The notes below the pieces were generated by a model, which searched no databases, had not been told where the DNA came from, and saw nothing but the letters and a program-made list of their open reading frames with translations. Shown piece by piece: positions 44,514-57,299 of a stretch of DNA of 64,000 bases. The position numbers and the translations under genes are program-made. The stretch is from Coleophoma eucalyptorum. Its lineage: Eukaryota; Ascomycota; Leotiomycetes; Helotiales; Dermateaceae. The first letter of the stretch is position 1. Every line of letters begins with the position of its first letter. The stretch lies in contig JALRME010000043.1 in NCBI GenBank assembly GCA_026120035.1, positions 209,536 to 273,535 of the forward strand. Direction: 5' to 3'.

Positions 44514-45518
44514 AGACTTGTAATATATTATCTAACTACAATAATTGGGCAACAGCCCATTTCAGCAATGTAGTTAATCGAAATTTTTGTATCAACAGTA
44601 TTCTCAATTCGACAAAAAGGAAAAGATTATATATATCATGGGTGGTTAGGAGACATGGCGTTGAGCTAGATTTATCGAAATGACGTCTAGATATACTTAT
44701 AGGCTAGTTTAGGTAGCCTTGTAAGCTCAATATAAGATAGTTGCTCCAGTGTGAAAACAATAAAGAAGATAACACATGCAGGTGTCCTAAAACTGTAGTT
44801 TACCTGTAAAGCAAAGTAACAGATTCTATCTTATTTGAAATTGTGACAGGAATTCTTGAAAGGTTATTATAAAATCGATGAGTATTAACTCGACAGAATT
44901 CCTATCTAAAGTCTACGTCCAGCGTCATCGTTAGGATAGATAACACCTATATCCTGCTACCAGAATAACCTTTGATTGAACATACAAGTGCTAGGCTACG
45001 ATATGGTGGCTGGTTCTATTCGCTGAGGAATTTAAGAGAATGTTGTCTGGACAGTTGCTGTTCAGTTATAACCGCCCGATAAAGCATTTGATTATTTATT
45101 TATTAAGGTGTATCTGAACTTCTGCCTGTTTCCTAATAATTGTACTTTCAAGGCATGCAATAGTAAGTTTCGTAGGACATCTAGTAAGGAAGAGCTTCAT
45201 TTAATAAAGCGTATTAAACGACCACCTCGTAAAACTGTACCATATGCTGGCATAATTGATGTAAGGCATCAATGCAGCGTCTACAGATTACCATCTTTCA
45301 AAATGGCCTGACCATTGCTCAAGGATTTTATGCTTAATGATCGAACCTAGTAAACATTCTATAAGGTACCCACAAAACCCCTTCGGCGCAAACAACAAGC
45401 TTTTTCGGGACATAGCGACACGTCATGCAGACCCATAGAGCCTCCACAAGGCTGAAAGAATTTCCACAGAATAAAGAACTCCACAAGGGTTTAAAGAGGT
45501 GCACCGACTAACTTAAGC
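44514..45518. other. AT-rich intergenic stretch
   Basis: No gene recognised. A frame at 45108-45311 has no family resemblance. The region separates the glycan genes from the peptidase and may contain decayed repeat DNA. Confidence 0.4.
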
Positions 45519-47105
45519 TTAAGGTTTTCTATCGTTATCCCATCCGCCCTGCTCCACTGCAAAAGCAATCGCTAGCTCTGAGAATCTTGCCATGTGCTAC
45601 TGATATTAGTAATTCTCTATGCAGATAGAAGAAATGGGACTTACATCGAGAGAAAAGAAGCCAGTTTCATCGTCGACATCCATCGTGTCGTTCACTCCAT
45701 GCACATACGGGTCGAAATCACCAGGGAACACACCGTTTGCCATAGGGTTGCCCTCCGACGCAAACGCAGCAGGGTAATTGAGTTTGGTGAAAGACATATA
45801 ATCAGAACCGGCAAGACTGCTTTACGATTAGTTCCTACACCGAGACACAATTGGGGATGTATCGACTTACGGTCCAAGGTCGTACATCTCGGTGGGAATA
45901 GAAATGTACTCTCGGCTCAGATTAACCGTCCAGTTGGTAAGTGCTGCGTCCGCCTGGGTCGTGATAAACCCAATGGATTCTGTCGTGTTCCGGGCAATAT
46001 AGGCGGTCATATCCTAGATACCATGTTAGTGCCACTGTGACTTAGTTATCATTTAGCTTTAGATCACTCACAAACTCCATCATTGCCCCGATATTCGCCC
46101 CCTGCTCCTTCTTATACCTTGCAATGCGCTGGCTGCCCAACAACCCACCTTCCTCAGCGGCATACCAGTGAAACTCAACCGGGCCATTCTTGGGCGTGTA
46201 ACCGCTCTCAGCCAAGATACGGAAGGCCTCTAGAATACTCACGGTACCAGAACAATCATCATCAGCACCAGGTGCGGGCAGGAGCGGAAATAGATAGTTT
46301 GCAGAGTCTTGGTGCGCACCAAGAATGGTCAGTGGCAGGGAAGCATTGCGGATCTTTGGTTCAAAGCGCGCGATGATGGATGACTGAGGAAAGGGATGGG
46401 TAAAATATTCAAGTGAGATATGAGTGCCGAATGGGGCGTTGTCGATGATCTACATCCGGGTCCGGTCAGTCATATATCTTTGTTGCAAAACCGAATTAGA
46501 GAAGCGCACCTCGGCAATATGATCGTGGAGCCATTCGGAGCTCTTTTCTCCAAAAATACTTCTAAAGTATCGATTGTAGTAGCCCGTCATGTGTTTGAGG
46601 ACATCGTGCATTCTCTGGGTGGAAACTCGGGAAAAGAGAGGGTTCACGATGCGCTGATGGCTCAATTCCGGCATATCTGCAACAGTGTGAACGAAATACC
46701 TTGCTACATTAAGATTGCGAACGCACAAGCATTACCGGCAAATGACGCATCCAATTGCTGTGTATAGAAGTCTTCATGCTCAGTGATATCCATAAACTTT
46801 TTCCCCTGTCTGCGGAGGCGCAGCTTATCTCCTTCAGATAGCCATTCTGGCTTTGGCTCTCCGAAAACGTGCAAGAGTCTTGGTTCAGCAAGGTTAGCGG
46901 CAATATCAGGCTGAAGGGATATCAGCGCATCGACCGGATCGGAATGTGTCTCTAGAGCTGCAAGGATTGCGTTATCAACAGTGTGCTCTGTATAAGGAAT
47001 TGATATCTCTGGGGATGGCGCGAGGATCTCTTGGCCGTCCAAAACTGGAGAGCTAAGGCCAATTTGGGAGACACTCAAGAGAAGCGCGAGGGAGAAGCCT
47101 ATCAT
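45519..47105 (-). CDS. Secreted M28 family aminopeptidase
   Basis: Six exons, 46736-47105, 46510-46676, 46072-46449, 45871-46013, 45645-45816 and 45519-45596, give 435 residues with consistent phases. Residues 1-18 are a signal peptide (MIGFSLALLLSVSQIGLS), followed by a propeptide-like region to about residue 120. The M28 zinc ligands are visible: His in GAHQDSAN, Asp in APGADDDCSG, the catalytic Glu pair in AEEGGLLGS, Asp in EFDMTAY and His in PYVHGVNDT. The C-terminus (DHMARFSELAIAFAVEQGG) needs the small last exon. The family removes N-terminal residues, often Leu, from peptides outside the cell, with two zinc ions. N-glycosylation sites (NTTES, NWTVN) fit secretion. Confidence 0.94.
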
Positions 47106-48216
47106 TGTGCGAATATGGTCACTCGAAGAAGAAAAGGTTGTTGTTGAGAGGTTGGGGAGTTGTGTTGCGTTGTTTATATATTAAAATATGGAGTTGCTGT
47201 GAGGATACGCGGCGTAGCAGGGTCGGCGGAAAGATAAGCCTGAATCTTACACTTATCGCACCATATTACGGAGCGCCGCTCGAAAAACTGGCCGGAATTG
47301 GCACGCGCTTCTAAAACTCTAGTATTTATTTTTATAGTTTTACCTCTTGCTCTTTGACAGACATAGAGTATTTTGGTATAGATAGCTATTCGACAAACTC
47401 TGATTTATCTTCTACTATATTTTCTTCTTATAAGTTTGTAGAAAGCCTGCTAAGCTAGCCCTTTTTAATACAGCACTGAGCATGAAATTTCCACTTTATC
47501 AGGTGTACAAGAGTCTCTAAATAAGGAAATTGGGAAGAATACCTCAACCTGGAATATGGTCACAGTTGGACCTTGTGAATTGGCATTAGTAGCTGTTCAA
47601 ATACGCTCTATAGCACAACCAATTCTGTAGATGAGCGTCTATAAAATAACAGCTCCAAGGTTTATGAGGTCTGACAATGGCTATATTATCGTATAATTAC
47701 GGGGAAGATCGAATTGCTGACGGATGAGTATATGTCTTCTAGCGGAACAAGGCCTGTGCTTAGTTTGGACCGAGGCTTCGGATACGAAGTGGTGTAGATA
47801 ACGATGGTAAAGCCGGTCTATAAGATCTTTAGAGTTAGAGAGAAAAACAATAATTCTCAGGAGGGTTGGGCTGTGACTTATTTCTATTAGATTCTCCGTT
47901 GTGGTTTCTTGCTATAATTTTATACAGCTTAAGATAAGTAAGTAAATCAACCTATCAATTGTCTATTTCTATGGAAGATGAATAAACAACTCTAGCTTTT
48001 AGCCATCTTAATTATTCCTTATAGTGCTGTACAATCCATTAGTGGCAAATATATGCAACGACGGTTCCATTAAACACAGGCCTCTTGGGGATAAATATGT
48101 AAGGACTTCATTGTAAAATTGACTTCCATCAGACCAATTATCTAAAGCAACACAGACTGTTGGATTAATTCCCGATTCAAAACGCCTTTGTGCTAGAATC
48201 GAAAATTACCAAATTA
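47106..48216. other. AT-rich intergenic stretch
   Basis: No gene recognised. Base composition is strongly AT-rich with many TA steps, which may reflect old RIP-mutated repeat DNA, but no terminal repeats or coding remnant could be identified. Confidence 0.35.
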
Positions 48217-50608
48217 TCATACACCTGTAAAATCGCCTAGGAGAGGAATTTCTTCTCCTTCAAGTAAGGCCATGAAGATTTCTTCCGAATCCATACCAAA
48301 AAAGTCCCATCGCAATGCATCTTCCCCACTGGTACCATTTGGGTCCGGAAACATTGAAGAGCTGTACTGTGGCGCCAATGGATGGTCTACCCAGCCGGCA
48401 TCGAAGGCCGTGGCTTCGCCTAAGGGAACTTGAAAGGCAGAAGAATTAAAAGTCTGATAAGAGTCTATTACTGGAGCAGTGGCATCTGCCAACTCTGGGT
48501 ATGGATTCGGCTCATTTATAACTGCCTCAGGGTATTCATTCACTTTAGGATGCGGTGGGGTAGGATTGGACTCCAAGAATCCTTCCACGTTTTCATAATT
48601 GGCAATCTGTGGCGCCAAAGTGTCTTCGTTTGTCCGGGGCTGTGATGCCAAAGGGAATGCTGAAAATAATGAAAGCTGGTTCAGCCTCTCCTTTATCGAC
48701 TGGGAATCAGAGTTCTCGATAGTTTTGCCACCAGACCACTGTTGCAACTTCTGTAGGATTGTAAGAGAAATGGCCTCTAGTGCAGAGGCATGCTGTGCAA
48801 TATTTGGCCAACGACGTGATACTCGCCAAAGAAGGAATGGGCATGTCTTTATGTATCTTGTCAAAATCGTAACATCTTCCCCATCTAGGTATGTGTTGTC
48901 TTGACCTTTAGATTCGATTCCGGTCAAGACTGAGGCAAGAAGACAGATGCCTGATTCTAAAATAAAATAAGTTGCGTGCCATAAGTTGAAAAGTTTCCCT
49001 AGTCGATCTATAATGCTGAATTCTCTGAGCAAGGCTATAGAAGACTTGAGGGCCTTCTCACGCATGTCCATCGTGGGATTCGGATAACGTGGAGAAGGCC
49101 GGTTTAACCTTAGCATTTGGATATGGAACATCATTTCGTGAAATTCGATTTTCTCGCTGAGATTCACGCTTTGACGAGTAAGCTGGTACCATTCATTCAA
49201 ACGTTCATGCATGCATTTGAGCCACTGGCCAAAAGACGTATTTGAAGATTGGTATTCAAGGCCAGAGGAAGGGTAGTATAGGCCCATGGTAATTTCGTCT
49301 TCAATCTGTCGCAGTAGCCAGATGTGAATTCCAGGAGATGATTTTGAATCAGAATCAGGAAACTATATTCATTAGCTCCCATCTCTGCCCTCAGTTATCC
49401 AACCATTACCTTCACTTTCAATGCAGATTTTGGAAATGCAAAAGGCCGACAACGAACTGTGTGGACTGCACTGGCCAGATTGTTAGTGAATTAGTGTCTA
49501 AATGAACAGTGCTATGCCTCACGAATCATTGCTATATGAGTTCCAAAATAGTCTCCTTCGAGTATTGAGTGCAGAGGAATCCAGCTTCACCTGCGCCGAG
49601 ACAGGCAGTTCATGGTGCAGTCCAAGTTGGAAGCACAATCTGGTAGCTGCTGCGGCACACTTTCCGCAGTCGACGACTGTAGGATTCAGGAAACCGTAAT
49701 GTGTAAGAAGCTGCAGGGCTTGCAATCGCTCCCATGAATTCGCCAAGCCAATCTGATCAAGATGAACTAGAGCCGTGGCCCAAAATCCACTTGAAGCCAT
49801 CTTAGCTCGCTTCTCATCGTGATGCATGAGCGTATTCGTCTGGCTTTGTCAGCTGGGAGCATCTAGTTTGGTGAGCTTTGAGTACAAACACTGATAGCTA
49901 AAGTGATGTAAGTGCAAAAGTAATCAAAACTGGAAGGCTGCGCATTGTTCCAGACTCTGTCACAAGCTTTGTACAAGTCTGATTCTTCAATTGCTGGATA
50001 TCGTGGGCGATACATCTCACAATAATTTTTCAGCATGGTGTCAATTACATTACGAGGTACGCTGGAGATCGTAATAGCATTTACTGGACGTTCCTGGGTT
50101 TGTGCAGCCTCTATATCATCCAAAGACTGGCTATTAAGATTTGGTTCTGGTGAGCCAGAGAGGAAAAAAGTTGAAGTAAGAGGCAGGAGGCTTTCTTGCT
50201 TATGGAAGCGGCCACTCGGTTCAACAATGGTTGTTGCTAAGGACGTGGTTAGTCTTTCCACCGCCGAATTTGCAATGTCTGAAATGCTCCTGGTTTCGTT
50301 CTTGACACGCCTGAGCTCAACTTCCAAACGAGCCACTTCATTCTCAAGTTGCGAGATAGTATTCCGAGGCTGGTCGGTTCCATCGTTTGAATCGAAGCCC
50401 AAGCATGATGCATTTGCCCTCAAACATGCACCACAAGTTGGGTACTGAAAATCACACTAGTGGAGGGATCAGCAACGTGAGTATCTCAACAAGTGATCGT
50501 GTAAGTCTTTACTCGTATTTTCCTTCTACGACAACGCGTGCATGCTTTGATATGCCTACGTTTCCTCGAAGAACTACTCGCTGATGGAGGTGGTGCGTGA
50601 TCGTCCAT
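48217..50608 (-). CDS. Zn2Cys6 transcription factor
   Basis: Five exons, 50513-50608, 49890-50456, 49523-49839, 49411-49456 and 48217-49362, give 723 residues. The zinc cluster spans residues 23-49 over the first intron: CTRCRRRKIR then CDFQYPTCGACLRANASC. A coiled coil follows (ISQLENEVARLEVELRRVK), the usual dimerisation element. The fungal_trans middle region runs through YCEMYRPRYPAIEESDLY, LLTHYGFLNPTVVDCGKCAAAA and RRRLFWNSYSNDS, then SLSAFAFPK and FPDSDSKSSPG. The C-terminal 120 residues are Pro/Asn/Glu-rich with acidic patches and could be an activation domain. It is the first of a group with an MFS transporter, a hydrolase and a second regulator. Exon 2 ends with a GTTTGT donor, which is less common. 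Confidence 0.9.
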
Positions 50609-51312
50609 CGTGCGGGCGATGCGGTTGCGATGTCATGGGCTGGTAGCAAGATTGAGAGCGGCATGGAAATTTTTTGTTGGGCTGAAGGAACCACTATTCA
50701 AGAACATCTGAGAAAATGGTATTGTGACTGTCGGATTGTCTCGATGGTGATGCTGATGTAAAGCCTTCATGCAGACTAGTACCAAAATGGTATGGTGTGG
50801 GTACATAGAGCCAATGGGAGGCATTGTTTCTTTTATTTTCTTTATCCTTTCTCTTCTCATCGTCCAGCCTGTTGCGGATTAGGATCAATGTATGAAGACA
50901 CAAGGAAAGCACTCTAATTTGCGTGTCTTTATATAGCTTTAGATAGGGGCCAGTCTGGTTAGCAGTATAGCAATTCGGTATAGAATACCGCTCCTCTACT
51001 CATCACATGCATTATAATGGAGTGCCCGCCTAACCGAATTTTCCATCCTTCTTTGGTGAAGAGTCGTATGTAGATTGATTGTAGCTTTATAGACACTATA
51101 CACAAGTAGTAGAATCTATCAAGCTGTATTTGCGAGATTGAAAGATCAAGATTCTAGTTGGTCAACAGCAGGCAAGTTCGTGAATAGATATCGAACATCG
51201 TCCTTCACATTATATGGGTATGATATCGAAACAGAGGAGTTTATAATGTGTGCTGTAGTCTTTTCTCCAATTTCTTTGGCGTAGTCTGCACCATAGTTTA
51301 CAGAGCTGTCAA
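50609..51312. other. Intergenic, regulator promoter and MFS 3' end
   Basis: No supported gene; minus-strand frames at 50633-50912 overlap the promoter and look random. Confidence 0.4.
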
Positions 51313-53283
51313 CTAATCTCTCTTCAAGCCAACTTTTCCAATTCTGCGGATGCCAAAAGCACCGATGAGACAAGCGAGGGCCATCCATCCAAAGGCAACC
51401 CAGAAACTCGCTCGGTAACCGACCATAAGTGCATCTGGCGAAGATTTCTCCTGAATTTTTGACTTCGCTATCGCAGAAGATGAAATGACTGCCATCACCG
51501 TCAAGCCGATCGAGGTACCAAATTGCCCAACGGTGCTGAAAACAGCACCCGCCAGCGCTTGCGTACTGGTTGGAAATACCTCTGAGACTACTAATAGACC
51601 AATCGTGAACAGAATGTCGGCGCTAACAGGCGCAAGAAGCTGTGCAAAGAATGCATTGTACCAGTATGGCTGTTGTGCATCTATCAATGCCATCAAGAGT
51701 GGTGCTCCTGCACTTAGAATCAACGATATTAAAACGAGATAAAATGCCGGTACTCGATGGATTAGTAGGCCTGTAGTGAGCTGTAGCGCCGCTCCAACTA
51801 TTAGACTTGGAAGTATGCGAACAGAAGCCTGAAAAGCGGAAAGGTTCTGTATATTTTGGAAGCTATTTGGGTTTCAGTGAAGGACTTTTGCACGCGTCGT
51901 TATGACTGGATATTAGACAAGGGGCTTACACGAAACTGCAATAGAGCTCCATAGCATTTACCACTGCAAATGAAGAGATCACTATCAGGCAGATGCTTGT
52001 GAAGACTCTATTCTTCCACAAGGAATTCGGGATCAGGGCTGGTCGACGTAGCCGCTCTTGCCTGCCTTCCCAGAAGATAAAGGTGGGCGCAAGCGCTACA
52101 CTGATACACAGCAATGAAATATTCACAGGATGTCGAATATTTGATATGCTACTCGTTAATGTTCTGCGAGGTATTTAGTTGATTCGATGAGCAAACTGGA
52201 TTTCATTTAGGTGATACTTACGCAAGGACATATGAAAACAGTGAGAGGCAAGTGCATGAAATTCCTGCACCTACCCAATCAATCTCTTTCCTGAGCCTCA
52301 TGACTTTTGAGCCTTCCACAATTCGATCTGATGGTACCGCCCACAAGCCAACAAAGAAGAATAGAAGTGTAAGAGTGCCGGACAAATAGAATCCAAGTCT
52401 CCAGCCAGCCGTATCAACAAGGATGCCTCCAAGTACAAGACCAAGAGAAAATCCGATGGGTTGAACGAATCCCAAGCAGGAGAATCCAATGTTGCGCTTT
52501 CGCCCACTTGGGGTCAAATTTGCTACGATGGAGACCGATGTAGGAAGGCAAAGAGAAACGGCTATACCTTGTAGAGCTCGAAACATGATCAATTCAATGC
52601 CGGTTCTTGCTAGACCGCAGGCAATAATGAAGCAACCAACCATAAAGCATCCTGCCAAATTAATACGGCGGTTTCCGACCACATCTGCTATCGAGCCAAC
52701 TAGTAGAAGGCATGATCCACACGTTAGTCTGCAGTTGATTTTCTTTTAGTGTATTGTGTTTCCAGAATTACTTAGTCCGTATACGAGTACTGGAGGGACT
52801 TACGCATATACAGATGATGGCCTAGATTCCACCTGTTAGTAATTTACGTAAAATAAAATAGCCTTTTGCTCCTTTTCCTCTTCATTGAGAGAAAAGTGAC
52901 TGTATGCCAGCCACAGGCAAGGTAAGACATGAAAGGGGATCCATAAAATCCCTAAAAAGATCGTTTATCACCTACCATAATAACAAATATTCCGGCAATT
53001 TAACATCTACTTGCATGCGTGGAAGTCCCACAGTTAACATGCCAGTGCTTATATTGCACAGAAAATTTACCCCCGAGAGTATTGCAATGATAATACCCAA
53101 GCGCTTGTTTGATATGGAATGTTCGCCCGTCTCTGCTTGTGGTACTGTTTCTGAATTGGAATTGGGATCGTCCTCCGCCAATGCAATTGAACTTGCTTGA
53201 TGAGAGGGCGGAGAGACATTGACAAACGCCGAAGCATCCTTAGTCTGCAACGCTTCAAGTTCGACAGTTACTGTTGAGGACAT
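51313..53283 (-). CDS. MFS drug/efflux transporter (DHA2-like)
   Basis: Five exons, 52976-53283, 52804-52821 (an 18-nt microexon), 52222-52728, 51930-52163 and 51313-51862, give 538 residues with all phases consistent. A hydrophilic N-terminus of about 65 residues precedes the helices. LGIIIAILSGVNFLCNISTGM opens the first helix, the microexon restores LLLWPSSVYALTCGSCLLL, and SIADVVGNRRINLAGCF gives the MFS loop 2-3 signature. FRALQGIAVSLCLPTSVSI corresponds to helix 4 and ILVDTAGWRLGFYLSG to helices 5-6. The last segment ends with GIRRIGKVGLKRD. DHA2-like antiporters export drugs or metabolites by proton exchange at the plasma membrane. It lies between a regulator and an alpha/beta hydrolase on the same strand. 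Confidence 0.92.
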
Positions 53284-53714
53284 GTCTGTTGATAATTAAT
53301 TGATGAATGAATTATGGCTAAGGTGGCAATTCCCACAATGGGGTAAAAGGATATGACATTCGTATGTAGACTTCCTTATCTTGCTGCCTCAGGCTGCAAA
53401 ATGATAAAAGTATCACGTGCGATAAGTAAAGCTCTGCCAGATTGAAGTAGTTCTATTAACAATTTCAATGTTTTCGCCAGCTGTTTGAGTGAAGTATGCA
53501 ATGGAAATGAGTTATTGCAAGCCCAAGTCCTGAATCAAGTCCAATGCTCACCTCGAAGTCAAACAAAACCCAAAACAAAATCGACAGTTCAATGGTGCTG
53601 TAACTCATTACATACGCTTGTTCTGTTACGACATACTATACCGACTCCACATCAGATATCATGATTCCCCATCATATTGTATTGCTATTTTTGCTTAATT
53701 AACTGAGACTTCAT
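53284..53714. other. MFS promoter and hydrolase 3' end
   Basis: A 431-bp intergenic space. AT-rich, with no other feature seen. Confidence 0.4.
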
Positions 53715-54747
53715 CTATAGAATTTCAGTTTTTAAGAAGTCTGAAAGTATCGCCTCGAATCTTTCCGGTTCATCAGAAGGCGGGCTATGTCCAGAGTGTT
53801 CGAAGATCTCCAGTCTCGCACGAGGAATACTGCTCGCAATTTCTTCACTGCACGCTACTGGTGTGACCTTATCATGGCGCCCGACGATAACGAGTGTAGG
53901 AGCCTGTGAAAAGTTAGATTTGCGAATGTCAAATGGATGGTCTTTCTACGTACCTTGATCTCTTTGAGGCGATGGCGCACATCAAAGCGTGGCATGTTGA
54001 AACCAAACGCCGCATTCTGCGTAGCTGAATGGATACTAAGTGATCGAAATTCTGTGGACTCAGGTTTCTCCTCCACTGGTTCACTATTCGAAGTTGGATT
54101 GTCGGGAGGGGCATAGAATGGAAGGATTTCCATTATTGCATCCTCATAATCCTTGTCATCGTACAGAGTTCCAGACCAAACCCGGACTTGACGTGCTACA
54201 TCAACCTTAACCCTATCTGAGGTCAAAATATTCGCAAGAGCAGTCATTGCACCTGCGACTCCATTTGCCCAAGTGTCCCTTAGTATTAATCCACGCAATC
54301 TCTCCCCGTGCTGAATAGCGTAATCAAGCGCGATAAAGCCTCCATAAGAAGCTCCCGCAAGAACAAATGACTCTGCACCTGCCCACCGCCTGCAAGTCAA
54401 GTTAGTTGTGAAATGGATAGTAATAAAAGTAAACTGCAGCTTTAAAAGTGATGATTCGGTTACCTTAGGTTTTCAATGTCCTTAATCCAGCGATCATGGT
54501 CGTATGGTCCCGTGAGATCAGAGGCACCACTCCCTCGAGCGTCAAAGACCAGAACTCGGAAAATGTCGGAGAGGTGACCAAAGGAAGCTTCTGGTTCGGC
54601 GAGAGTCGATAAACCGGGTGCTCCATGGAGGGCAATAAAGAGCGGTTTTGTAGTGGTGGCAGTTGAGGTATCTCCAAGCATCTTAACATGTAGACGAGCT
54701 CCATCGTCCATCTGGACAGTCGAAATGGTAGTTGTATTTTCAGCCAT
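53715..54747 (-). CDS. Alpha/beta hydrolase (proline iminopeptidase-like)
   Basis: Three exons, 54464-54747, 53954-54389 and 53715-53903, give 302 residues. Residues 38-46 form the oxyanion-side motif ALHGAPGLS, and FDARGSGASD marks the strand/turn typical of S33 peptidases. The triad is complete: Ser109 in LAGASYGGF, Asp251 in VGRHDKVTP and His279 in EHSGHSPPSD. The family includes proline iminopeptidases, epoxide hydrolases and small-molecule esterases; HGxPG plus DxRGxG favours the first group, but the natural substrate may be a metabolite. No signal peptide, so cytosolic. It is the neighbour of the MFS transporter, and together with two Zn2Cys6 regulators it may form a detoxification or uptake set. 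Confidence 0.92.
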
Positions 54748-55466
54748 ATTGGGATTCAGAATATTTCAGTATCTGGGGTCAATGGGTAAGAGGGTGCACT
54801 CAATTAGCAGTCTGCTTCTCCCAGTGGTAGACTAATATATCCTGTACTTATATGAATGACGATGGAGTGTAGTATGGCTTAATTTATGTGCAAGTTCTTG
54901 GATTTCAAATCTCAGACCATCGGCTGACAAATTGAGGTCCATTCTAAAGTCTAATCGCCGAACAGAGCAAGGAAAATCCACCTGAGAGTTAAGTATCAGA
55001 TCATTTTAAATGGACAAGAATTGACGTGAGAGACGATTATGCAATTCCGAAGCGGACGAGAGCGTCGAGAATGAAAGTACGCTAGGCAAAACTCCGCACC
55101 GGCAAAAGTCATGCTCGAATCCATTGGAGCGGGGGGCCTCCACGTGATTGCGAGCACCTAGTCTTATTCACGTTCGCTCTCGTCCGTAGGTAGAAGCTGC
55201 GAGCTTACGCATGCCGTCCCATAACTTTTTTAACATAGCGGCTTTAAATGTTTTCGAACTCGACTTAATTGCAATAATCCTCTAAGTTGAACCTATTCTA
55301 ACTTGATACGCGGCTTGCGAAGCTTGCTGTGTATGGTAGCAAGCAGTAATTTTCGTTGATATTTATGTATTCTAAATCAATCTCTAGCTATTAAAACGCT
55401 ATGTAAATTGAAAATCGCATTCCGTGTACACAGCAAAGTTGGTTCTAGGTCGTTAATGGTAGAATG
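54748..55466. other. Intergenic, hydrolase promoter
   Basis: No supported gene. A GC-richer patch lies around 55030-55200; the rest is AT-rich. Confidence 0.4.
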
Positions 55467-57299
55467 TCATATTATACCCCATAGCAATTCTACAAAGGTT
55501 TCCCATGAGTCTACATATGCTGAACCGCCTGTCCAGCGCGCTGCCATTGAAGCCAGTATGGCAGAGACTTTCAAAATAGGACTTATTGTGATGCGTGTAC
55601 CCATACTTGAAAAGCGGTGCTCCCCTGTTGATTTTGTGTTGAGATGTTGGATTATCAGATAGGTAGCCCAAACTACCCCCGCCTCAAGAACGCGCTCAGC
55701 TGCCATCCAAATACTTAAAATCTTATTACTTTCATTGAGCTGAGAAAAGTGATCAATCATAATAGACGCAGAACTTGCTATAATATACAATAGCCTTGAA
55801 GAATGGCCGTCTAATATTCTGCTAGAGCAAACATCGGAAGTGGTGAAAAGTGGATGCAGGGCGGTATATAGTGCTGCTGAGTGTATGCTTATTTCAGAAC
55901 TTATAGAGTCGAGTTGCAAAGGTCGAGGAATAAGGCCCTCCAAGAATCCTTCGGATGGGCGAGGTGACATAGAAAATTGGTTTGCTATGTTATACAAATG
56001 GCTTAAGATCGTAACTTCACTAGTCAGTGAATCGGGCATAAGGATATTGTCAAAAATATTCTTCAACCGTTTCTCGCAGAATTGGGAAGGACGCCGAAGA
56101 TGTAATGAAGTAGAGCTATAGAATGAGATCAGTCGCGCATCCTGAGTTAGAATTGAAGATTTACCATTCTAATTTCAAGAGCGAGCTCTCCAAACGATGA
56201 AAGTCATCATCTAGACTCAGGCCCCTTAGTTGATACTCTTCGCGGAGCTGTTCTATAGTTGATTCGGCTCTCCCGAGGAAATCCCAGAGTTGGCCTGAGA
56301 TTGGATTGATCAATTCACAGAGAGCTAAGGTACATAAAGCTATGCACATCGTTCTTGTCGATTCTACTGGGTCCCCAGGTGTAGTAGCTCCTTGAGATAG
56401 CTTGTTTATATCCTCTCTACAACGCATTGATATGCTTGATAAATTCGGATCCAGATCCCTGGTGATAAGTGTAGTTGAAATAGCAAAGACGATGCTTATC
56501 TCAAACGCATCTAGAGCATTCTTATTTGAACTGCTCCACTTGAGAACGTTTTCGTGCCCGAGCAATGTCGATTCTTGTTTGGCAGAAAGCAAAGAGTACT
56601 CTGGTGACACGGTTTTGAGATAGTGCTCAATGATTGCTCGTTGAGTGGAAGGTGGCACAAGAGAATGAAGCTCCATTTTTCGCTGATCATATGTCAGGGG
56701 AAATATCTGTGGTGTATTGAGATCTTCTGAACCAAGATGCAACAGTTCATCGTGGAGCAGGCGTTTGGGAAGCCGTACACTATTTTCGAGATGCCAGCGG
56801 ACGGTGCTTTTCATAAGGTGCTCCAAGAGTCGAGCCGAGTTTCCAGGACCAAGAAAAGATGTGTATGATGGGGATGGGAGATTATCAATATCAAAAATAT
56901 TCAAATGATAGCACTGCTCCAGGAGTTGTTCTGACTCGATGCCATCTTTCAGAGCTGCTAGCGCTGTACGACCTTCGTCTGTAGCATATTGTATTTCAAG
57001 CTTGAGGGCCTTCTCCTTCTGACGAAGGGAATGGAGACGACTAGGCACAAGATAAGTTGGCAGTTGAATAGTGAGCCAGGAAAATATATTGCCTACCTGC
57101 ATGGTACCTCCTGGCCGAGAATGTCATCCCAATAGAAACACTCAACATCAGCAATTCGACAATTCTTACACGCAGGCAACTTCAGATCGCACTACGACAT
57201 GAGTGGTTAGCATATATTGGAGTGCATGAGTGTGCAAGCGGCGCTGCTGCTTACTTTGATTCTTCTTTTGCGGCATCTGGTACAAATCTGCAACGCCAT
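55467..57299 (-). CDS. Zn2Cys6 transcription factor
   Basis: Four exons, 57255-57299, 57097-57191, 56165-57040 and 55467-56115, give 554 residues. The start at 57299 (MALQICTRCRKRRIK) places the zinc cluster at the very N-terminus, as is usual; an upstream in-frame ATG at 57482 would add an unusual 61 residues. The cluster is CTRCRKRRIK / CDLKLPACKNCRIADVEC, split by intron 1. A helical region follows (LRQKEKALKLEIQYA, possible coiled coil), then a long middle region with RAIIEHYLKTVSPEYSLL that resembles the regulatory domain of fungal activators. The C-terminus is hydrophobic and helical (ILKVSAILASMAARWTGG). It neighbours the hydrolase and the reductase at 58144. Nuclear location is expected; targets unknown. 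Confidence 0.88.
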
